Assembly: GCA_001803705.1 (NCBI GenBank)
Contig: MHDY01000256.1
Coordinates: 5,061-13,556, forward strand
DNA: 8,496 nt
Direction of reading: 5' to 3'
Source of the DNA: Nitrospirae bacterium GWC2_56_14
GTDB taxonomy: Bacteria > Nitrospirota > UBA9217
Shown here: positions 5,097-8,496 of the stretch, one piece after another
Position numbering within the stretch: the first letter of the stretch is position 1
Layout of the letters: each line of letters starts with the position of its first letter
Position numbers and translations under genes: made by a program
The notes under the pieces: model-generated
Databases searched by the model: none
What the model was told of the DNA's origin: nothing
Seen by the model: the letters and a program-made list of their open reading frames with translations, nothing else

Positions 5097-5611
5097 CAAT
5101 TTTCAGAACGTTTGTGGATCTTTGTATCTCTGGGCTTTTTACCTTCAACTTTTCTGAATACGTTCAGATCCTCAGTGTCGTAGTATATCCTCAAAGGAGT
5201 CAGTTCAATCCCATCTACAATTGGTACGATCCTATATCGATCATCAATCGAAGAATTTGAGGAATCCTCAAAATATATAATCATCTCGTTTACTTCGTCC
5301 AGCCTTTGAGCTGCGGTAGTGGGTTTTCCAGCTCTCAGCGTACCTTTCAGTTTAAATTCACTTTGTTCTTGTTTGTATACATGGAATATGCTGTATTTCT
5401 TATCCAAGTTGATTACACCGACCCGGTTTGAACCGGTGTCTCTCAGCAAAACAGAAGCAAACTCTTTAGTTCCGTTCTCAGGGACAGGATCTGAAATGCT
5501 TTCCAGCCGATAGTATTTTGAAGTGTAATCAGTATTGGGACTGTGAGCGCAAGATGCAAGGGCAAAAAGTGAGCATAATAAAACTAAAATCAATTTTAGT
5601 GGAAATTTCAT
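5096..5611 (-). CDS. Lipoprotein of unknown family (cassette 4)
   Basis: 171 residues from ATG 5611, with a short AAGGGG ribosome site seven bases upstream. The frame continues upstream only through the preceding attC, so that extension is rejected. The signal peptide MKFPLKLILVLLCSLF ends in a lipobox Leu-Ala-Ser-Cys21, so the mature protein should be lipid-anchored, with no Asp at +2. The rest is polar and strand-rich (KYYRLESI, FASVLLRD, EMIIYFED, YRIVPIVDGIELTPLRIYYD) with a strongly basic C-terminus (KKPRDTKIHKRSEN). I do not recognise a domain. The stop codon overlaps the outer base of attC site 4, as in compact cassettes. The base composition is visibly more AT-rich than the left half of the window. 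Confidence 0.8.
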   Translation of the reverse strand: MKFPLKLILVLLCSLFALASCAHSPNTDYTSKYYRLESISDPVPENGTKEFASVLLRDTGSNRVGVINLDKKYSIFHVYKQEQSEFKLKGTLRAGKPTTAAQRLDEVNEMIIYFEDSSNSSIDDRYRIVPIVDGIELTPLRIYYDTEDLNVFRKVEGKKPRDTKIHKRSEN

Positions 5612-5625
5612 TTTTTTACCCCTTA

Positions 5626-5686
5626 GACCAACGACGCTGGTCACGCGCCGCCTTTTGGCGCGTCGCTGTGGACCGGCAGGTTAGAT
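5626..5686 (-). other. attC site 3 (after cassette 3)
   Basis: 61 bp. On the minus strand the left box ATCTAAC is a perfect RYYYAAC; the right box is GTTGGTC. The inner stem ACGCGCC/GGCGCGT (5643-5649 with 5657-5663) and the second stem GGTC/GACC (5639-5642 with 5671-5674) are perfect, with unpaired bases on one arm. The AAC and GTT ends can pair. It lies 80 bases after the cassette 3 stop and 15 bases before the cassette 4 start. Confidence 0.82.
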
Positions 5687-5765
5687 TCGATCAAGATTTT
5701 ATAAATATTGGTGCGAACGAGTACAATCTTTTCGGTCGAGACAAGAAAATACTAACTGGAGCGGT

Positions 5766-6407
5766 TCATTGATCAACACATACAGAACGAGGGGCAATTG
5801 TTCCTGTTGGTTCGCTTTTTTGCATCGGAGAAAAGATGTTTTTTTGTTCAATTTCAGAAAGGCGGGGGTCGTACACATTTGATTCATAATATATTGGGTT
5901 AATAATCGCTTCTGGACTTTCTTCTGAAAACACACCGCCAACCAATAAAGATTCTGCTGATAAAGTAGCTGCAAGGGGAGCGTCATGAATGCTTCGAAAT
6001 ATTTTATTTCTATCAGGGTATGATGATAACATTGCGATAACAGAAAATTTTCCGGCAGTACCCCAATCGACTGGAATTGCACTTAAATCAGTAAAAATCA
6101 ACGTCCCGCTACCTCTTGAAACGATTTGCTCCTGATCGGAATAAAGATAACAGCCAGGGGCTTCAGTATTAAAGCCAATATTGACAACGCCCTGGTCAAA
6201 GCATTTCCCTAGTTTATAGGATACAACAACATTGTATGTAGAAGTTTGGCCGATGTATGAAGAGGAAGAAGTTATACTAATTATTGACATGTCGTTGCGA
6301 AGGTCCTCGACATCCTGCGCTGAATCGCACCCGTAAAGCACAGACGAGATTATCAGTATGATTATCAACATTATTGGTCGGTGCAATACGTTCCACGTTG
6401 TCTTCAT
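5766..6407 (-). CDS. Lipoprotein of unknown family (cassette 3)
   Basis: 213 residues from ATG 6407, fixed by GGAGG eight bases upstream; the 28-codon upstream extension runs through attC site 2 and is rejected. The signal peptide's hydrophobic core (about 10-24) ends in Leu-Tyr-Gly-Cys27, a lipobox, followed by Asp28. Asp at +2 is the inner-membrane retention signal in Enterobacteria, but the rule may not hold here. The mature part is Ser/Thr-rich and beta-like, suggesting an Ig-like sandwich (MSIISITSSSSYIGQTSTYNVVVSY; GTLIFTDLSAIPVDWGTAGKFSVIAMLSS, written here as two separate stretches). Two cysteines near residues 70 and 87 could form a disulfide. The C-terminal third looks unstructured. 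I recognise no family. Function is unknown; its place in the array marks it as a cassette gene. Confidence 0.8.
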   Translation of the reverse strand: MKTTWNVLHRPIMLIIILIISSVLYGCDSAQDVEDLRNDMSIISITSSSSYIGQTSTYNVVVSYKLGKCFDQGVVNIGFNTEAPGCYLYSDQEQIVSRGSGTLIFTDLSAIPVDWGTAGKFSVIAMLSSYPDRNKIFRSIHDAPLAATLSAESLLVGGVFSEESPEAIINPIYYESNVYDPRLSEIEQKNIFSPMQKSEPTGTIAPRSVCVDQ

Positions 6408-6430
6408 TTGCCGCGCCCTCCTATTCAAGA

Positions 6431-6486
6431 AACTAACGACGAGTTCACACGCCGCGAAACGGGCGGCGTGGAACGACTCGTTAACG
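6431..6486 (-). other. attC site 2 (after cassette 2)
   Basis: 56 bp, the most regular of the four. On the minus strand the ends are CGTTAAC and GTTAGTT. CACGCCGC/GCGGCGTG (6448-6455 with 6463-6470) and GTTC/GAAC (6443-6446 with 6471-6474) pair, with an extrahelical base between. AACGA/TCGTT pair at the outside, leaving a three-base mismatched spacer. It starts 24 bases before the cassette 3 ATG and ends 34 bases after the cassette 2 stop. Confidence 0.87.
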
Positions 6487-6519
6487 ATCAATCTTTTCCT
6501 ACGGTCATGTGATCAGCCT

Positions 6520-7146
6520 TCAATTTTGTTTCGCCAGATATACCCCGGACTCGATATCGCTACCCAAATCATAGGCAAAATTCATGAGCATATTGTCGAT
6601 GACAGTGTCTGAAACAGTGGGCGGCCAGTTGCCCGGAGCAAGGAATACCATGAACAATTGTATCCACGAATCCATGTGGTCCCTATACGTGTATGTTTTG
6701 AGCACCCGGTCGCCCTGCTTCACGTCTATAGTAATGATGAAAATATCACGCGCATAGGCGGGGATCAAGGTAAACGTAAAACCTGAAATAAAGCCGTTCA
6801 GAAAGGCGATCGGCAGAGGCGGCGATCCTTCATTGCGGAATGTAAAGGAATAATGGTGGTCTCCCGGACCCGCTCCTGGTTTGAATTCAGAGAAGATGGG
6901 GCTTGTGGACAGTATCTTTTGTATCTCTTTGTCGATTCCCGCAGCTGCCATATTGTTCTCTCCGCCAGTCACCCCGAAGGCCTTCACATCATAGGTTGCG
7001 GATATTTTTTTCGCGGGAGCCGATACTTGTTCCTTTGTATAGATCGGTAGTTCACGTCCCGCGAAACTGGCGCAGCCTGATGTAATGAATGCTACGATTA
7101 AGCTGATCAGTAAAAAGCGGCTGAACCCTGTGCTAATCGGTTGCAT
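6520..7146 (-). CDS. Lipoprotein of unknown family (cassette 2)
   Basis: 208 residues. AGGAGG lies four to five bases before ATG 7146. The signal peptide (hydrophobic core about 11-21) ends in Thr-Ser-Gly-Cys25, a lipobox with Ala at +2. The mature protein has a basic strand region (KKISATYDVKAFG, 46-58), a glycine-rich loop, and then a hydrophobic stretch LPIAFLNGFISGFTFTLIPAYA (111-132). After this come alternating strands (IFIITIDV, VLKTYTYRD) and a Trp-containing segment DSWIQLFMVFL. The layout 'hydrophobic stretch ending LIP.., then strand pairs, then D..W..L' is familiar from uncharacterised lipoproteins of Gram-negative bacteria, but I cannot name a family. It is flanked by attC sites on both sides, making this a complete cassette. 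Confidence 0.83.
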   Translation of the reverse strand: MQPISTGFSRFLLISLIVAFITSGCASFAGRELPIYTKEQVSAPAKKISATYDVKAFGVTGGENNMAAAGIDKEIQKILSTSPIFSEFKPGAGPGDHHYSFTFRNEGSPPLPIAFLNGFISGFTFTLIPAYARDIFIITIDVKQGDRVLKTYTYRDHMDSWIQLFMVFLAPGNWPPTVSDTVIDNMLMNFAYDLGSDIESGVYLAKQN

Positions 7147-7179
7147 ATATCCTCCTAGAATTGTGGCGTGATTGCTTGT

Positions 7180-7238
7180 AGTTAACGCCGCCGTGAGGGG
7201 CGCGTTTCTCAGCGACCCTCTCGACGGCGTGGTTGGTA
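7180..7238 (-). other. attC site 1 (after cassette 1)
   Basis: 59 bp. On the minus strand the ends are TACCAAC and GTTAACT. CGCCGT/ACGGCG (7189-7194 with 7224-7229) and GAGGG/CCCTC (7195-7199 with 7216-7220) pair, with extra bases on one arm and a loop of about 16 bases that can pair slightly further (GCG/CGC). AAC/GTT close the outside after a two-base spacer. It lies 33 bases after the cassette 1 stop and 33 before the cassette 2 ATG. Confidence 0.82.
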
Positions 7239-7271
7239 TCCGTTCTTGAGATTTTCGTCTGTTCTCAGGAC

Positions 7272-7751
7272 CTATGCCTCTTTTTTACGGGAGGCGATAA
7301 GGTGTTCCAATAGTAATGAGATAATGTGGTATCCAATCGCGCTTAATAATGCCAGCGGTAGATTCCCTGAAAAGATAATCATCATAAGGAAAAGACTTGC
7401 ACTAATGTAAATATCTCTTCTTCGATTTCTCGGCAGTGCCGCATAGTTGAATAGGCCAATAAGTGCTCCGAATATTGCTCCAAAGAAACCAGCAGCTAGG
7501 CAAGTCAGAATTGCAGGCGGACCAGCATATGGATTCCATAAGTATTTTATGGTCCCTGATAAATTCAGATAAAGCCATTCAGCAGCGAACATTGCTACAA
7601 ATCCAAATAGCCCGCTTAATACGACTCTTATGAATGGTTTATTATTAGAAGTAGCAGAGACAGATGGCTGTAAGGATATTGATTGAATCATTTTGTAGAT
7701 GAGGAAGATCGAATAGACTGCAGCAAACGTCAAAATGGTATATGTGATCAT
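7272..7751 (-). CDS. Four-helix membrane protein of unknown function (cassette 1)
   Basis: 159 residues. GGAGAGGAT lies directly upstream of ATG 7751. Hydrophobic segments lie at about 2-25, 43-66, 80-104 and 112-148 (the last possibly two helices), separated by short polar loops (SVSATSNNKP; PRNRRRD). The protein ends in a basic ARKKEA-like tail, suggesting a cytoplasmic C-terminus. Glycine-rich helix packing is seen in AAGFFGAIFGALIGLFNY. I recognise no family. It is the first cassette behind the inferred array promoter and attI core, so it should be the most strongly expressed of the array. Upstream of its ribosome site lies GTTGGTG, taken as the attI/cassette junction. Confidence 0.82.
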   Translation of the reverse strand: MITYTILTFAAVYSIFLIYKMIQSISLQPSVSATSNNKPFIRVVLSGLFGFVAMFAAEWLYLNLSGTIKYLWNPYAGPPAILTCLAAGFFGAIFGALIGLFNYAALPRNRRRDIYISASLFLMMIIFSGNLPLALLSAIGYHIISLLLEHLIASRKKEA

Positions 7752-7777
7752 TATCCTCTCCGCTTCATTTCTTCCGG

Positions 7778-7784
7778 CACCAAC
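7778..7784 (-). other. Putative attI core / cassette 1 junction
   Basis: The minus strand reads GTTGGTG here, close to the right boxes of the attC sites (GTTGGTC, GTTAACT, GTTAGTT). It lies 33 bases before the cassette 1 ATG, the same range as the other attC-to-ATG distances (4-40 bases). No palindrome surrounds it, as expected for attI rather than attC. A second candidate, GTTAAAG, lies at 7912-7918 but is far from cassette 1. Confidence 0.5.
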
Positions 7785-7877
7785 AAGTCATTATCTATTT
7801 GAGAATGGGATCTTTAAGAACGGTTTTTCGGTATTAGCGATTTTGCAAGAATAGTGCCTAAACCAATAGTGGGAATG

Positions 7878-7906
7878 AGTATATTTTATGTTCTATATGG
7901 TGTCAA
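7878..7906 (-). promoter_or_regulatory. Putative cassette array promoter (Pc)
   Basis: On the minus strand TTGACA (rc of 7901-7906) and TATACT (rc of 7878-7883) are separated by exactly 17 bp, five to six matches per hexamer. It points at cassette 1 and sits between the integrase-like gene and the attI core, as a Pc promoter does in several chromosomal integrons. Its -35 is 15 bp from the -35 of the opposing promoter. Confidence 0.7.
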
Positions 7907-7921
7907 GATAACTTTAACCAC

Positions 7922-7951
7922 TTGACAGGTGAACAAATGTTCACGTATAAT
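7922..7951 (+). promoter_or_regulatory. Promoter of integrase-like gene with LexA-type box
   Basis: TTGACA (7922-7927) and TATAAT (7946-7951), both perfect, are separated by 18 bp. Within the spacer, GTGAACAAATGTTCAC (7929-7944) is a palindrome with six-base arms and centre GAAC-N4-GTTC. This is the LexA (SOS) box known from Bacillus and other phyla. A repressor here would cover both promoter elements. The leader to the ATG is about 60 bases and includes a small hairpin (CGGGT 7962-7966 with ACCCG 7973-7977). Confidence 0.75.
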
Positions 7952-8015
7952 AAAACGCATACGGGTCGACTCACCCGGCAATGCCGTGTCAACAGAAGGG
8001 CGAGGATAGTTCGAT

Positions 8016-8369
8016 ATGCTCACCATACCCCCAGACATATTAACAAGCTTTAATAACATGCTGATGCAGCGGAATGTTCCTCCAGGATCGCGCTCTGACT
8101 ATGTGAAATGGCTGCGTTATTTTCTAGACTTCCGCGCCAAATATCCGGAGCCCTGGGAACGATCTGTTCAGGTTAAACAGTTTACTGACAAACTGCGATC
8201 AAAAGGGCAGACGAATAGGCAGTTGGAACAGGCAGCGGATGCCGTATCTTATTTCTTTGCATCCCAAAGGCAAGAGTCGCGTATTTCTGCGGCAGCTTAT
8301 GCACAAAGCCATTCTCCTGCTGTTGTGCGTAGGGTGTCCGTATCTCCGCGAGATCCTATAGTTTCATAG
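8016..8369 (+). CDS. Integron integrase N-terminal domain, catalytic part missing
   Basis: 117 residues, with GAGGAT eight bases before the ATG. The opening MLTIPPDIL, the KWLRYFLDFRAKYPEP segment (31-46), FTDKLRSKGQTNRQLEQAADAVSYFF (56-81) and their spacing match the N-terminal extension domain that I recall from environmental integron integrases (KWLRYYLDFCHKY...LxxKxQTxxQxxQAxxAISxYY). Such integrases run to over 400 residues. Here there is no core-binding domain, no Arg/His/His-Arg-Tyr catalytic set and no IntI-specific patch. The protein ends in about 35 unrelated, Ser/Ala/Val-rich residues and then TAG. No integrase-like continuation is visible in the other frames up to 8496. Orientation (divergent from the cassettes) and the SOS-type promoter are those of intI. 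It cannot catalyse recombination; it may be a remnant or a retained stand-alone DNA-binding domain. Confidence 0.72.
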   Translation: MLTIPPDILTSFNNMLMQRNVPPGSRSDYVKWLRYFLDFRAKYPEPWERSVQVKQFTDKLRSKGQTNRQLEQAADAVSYFFASQRQESRISAAAYAQSHSPAVVRRVSVSPRDPIVS

Positions 8370-8370
8370 A

Positions 8371-8402
8371 TAAAGCCGCTGAAATGAATCTCAGCGGCTT
8401 TA
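8371..8402. terminator. Hairpin terminator after the integrase remnant
   Basis: TAAAGCCGCTGA (8371-8382) pairs over 12 bp with TCAGCGGCTTTA (8391-8402) around an eight-base loop, starting two bases after the TAG. The T tract is short, but the stem is long and perfect. It can serve both strands, closing the integrase-like gene and the converging gene on the right. Confidence 0.75.
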
Positions 8403-8428
8403 TGTGTGCCTGGCAAGTACTGCGCAGC

Positions 8429-8496
8429 TTAGCAACCCTTCGGCGCTTTCGGCGCAGGAGCAACGGTCGTGGTGCCGGACGACTGTTCTGCCGGTT
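8429..8496 (-). CDS. C-terminus of an unidentified protein (partial)
   Basis: The minus strand reads an open frame from the window edge to TAA at 8429-8431, giving a 21-residue tail that is rich in Ala, Pro, Thr and Lys (TTTVAPAPKAPKGC) and ends in Cys. Such tails are typical of low-complexity C-termini. The stop lies 26 bases before the bidirectional hairpin, which supports a real gene. With so little sequence no family can be named, and a chance open frame is possible. Confidence 0.45.
   Translation of the reverse strand, partial: PAEQSSGTTTVAPAPKAPKGC

Larger units (their letters stand above)
4550..8369. mobile_element. Integron with five-cassette array and truncated integrase
   Basis: The element comprises an integrase-like gene (plus), two back-to-back promoters, an attI-like core, and cassettes read on the minus strand, each with one ORF and a short attC (four attC sites seen). 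ORFs begin 4-40 bases after each attC right box. The five gene products are unrelated in sequence, and the region is more AT-rich than the backbone to the left, as expected for a cassette array gathered from varied sources. The left edge is uncertain: it is either the DUF3795 gene without attC or the DHFR-family gene ending at 3912. Confidence 0.83.

Noticed and set aside
6408..6491. 28-residue N-terminal extension of the cassette 3 lipoprotein
   Set aside because: It is encoded by attC site 2; ATG 6407 has GGAGG at the right distance and starts a signal peptide.
5036..7238. CRISPR array or tandem repeat
   Set aside because: The four palindromic units are 56-61 bp, differ in sequence, and are separated by whole genes rather than short spacers.
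5036..7238. Rho-independent terminators instead of attC sites
   Set aside because: None of the four hairpins is followed by a T run, all have terminal AAC/GTT boxes with an unpaired spacer, and each sits directly before the next gene's ribosome site.
8370..8496. Frameshifted continuation of the integrase
   Set aside because: Other frames after residue 117 show no core-binding or catalytic motifs, and a perfect 12-bp hairpin follows the stop.

Overview
The window looks like chromosome from a Gram-negative, probably anaerobic or microaerophilic bacterium. Three genes encode lipoproteins with clear lipoboxes. The left side carries redox and sulfur-type proteins (C_GCAxxG_C_C, CDGSH, DoxX, DsrE) of the kind common in Desulfobacterota and Nitrospirota. 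Intergenic CCCTG-type and CGCAGATT-type repeats are also typical of such genomes. The phylum is inference; there is no rRNA or other marker here.

Left half (1-3872), GC-rich backbone. It holds the 3' part of a C_GCAxxG_C_C redox protein, a small two-helix membrane protein on the minus strand, and a YdcF/ElyC-type DUF218 protein. A MarR-family regulator follows, with a strong promoter and a perfect palindromic operator. Next come a tandem CDGSH iron-sulfur protein, a DoxX membrane protein with a strong terminator, and a secreted DsrE-family protein. MarR, CDGSH and DoxX probably form one regulatory module: the palindrome core at the marR start site (TTAATATTAA) recurs just after marR, in front of the CDGSH gene.

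Right half (3912-8369), an integron read on the minus strand. Four short imperfect palindromes (56-61 bp) at 5036-5096, 5626-5686, 6431-6486 and 7180-7238 have attC architecture: outer AAC/GTT boxes, an unpaired spacer, an inner stem and a variable loop. Each lies just downstream of one ORF and just upstream of the next. The cassettes, in array order, encode a four-helix membrane protein, three unrelated lipoproteins and a cysteine-rich DUF3795 protein. A RibD-C type dihydrofolate-reductase-family gene follows in the same orientation but without an attC. A near-consensus minus-strand promoter (TTGACA, 17 bp, TATACT) faces the array. Back to back with it, a plus-strand promoter (TTGACA, 18 bp, TATAAT) carries a GAAC-N4-GTTC palindrome of the LexA (SOS) type in its spacer. 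That promoter drives a 117-residue ORF resembling only the N-terminal extension domain of integron integrases. The ORF stops before any catalytic domain and is followed at once by a terminator.

The layout (divergent integrase-like gene, attI-like core, array promoter, cassettes all in one direction) is that of an integron whose integrase has lost its catalytic part while its SOS-type promoter remains intact. The array may be frozen, dependent on an integrase supplied elsewhere, or the stand-alone domain may have a role of its own. The last 68 bases hold the C-terminus of a minus-strand gene convergent with the integrase remnant.
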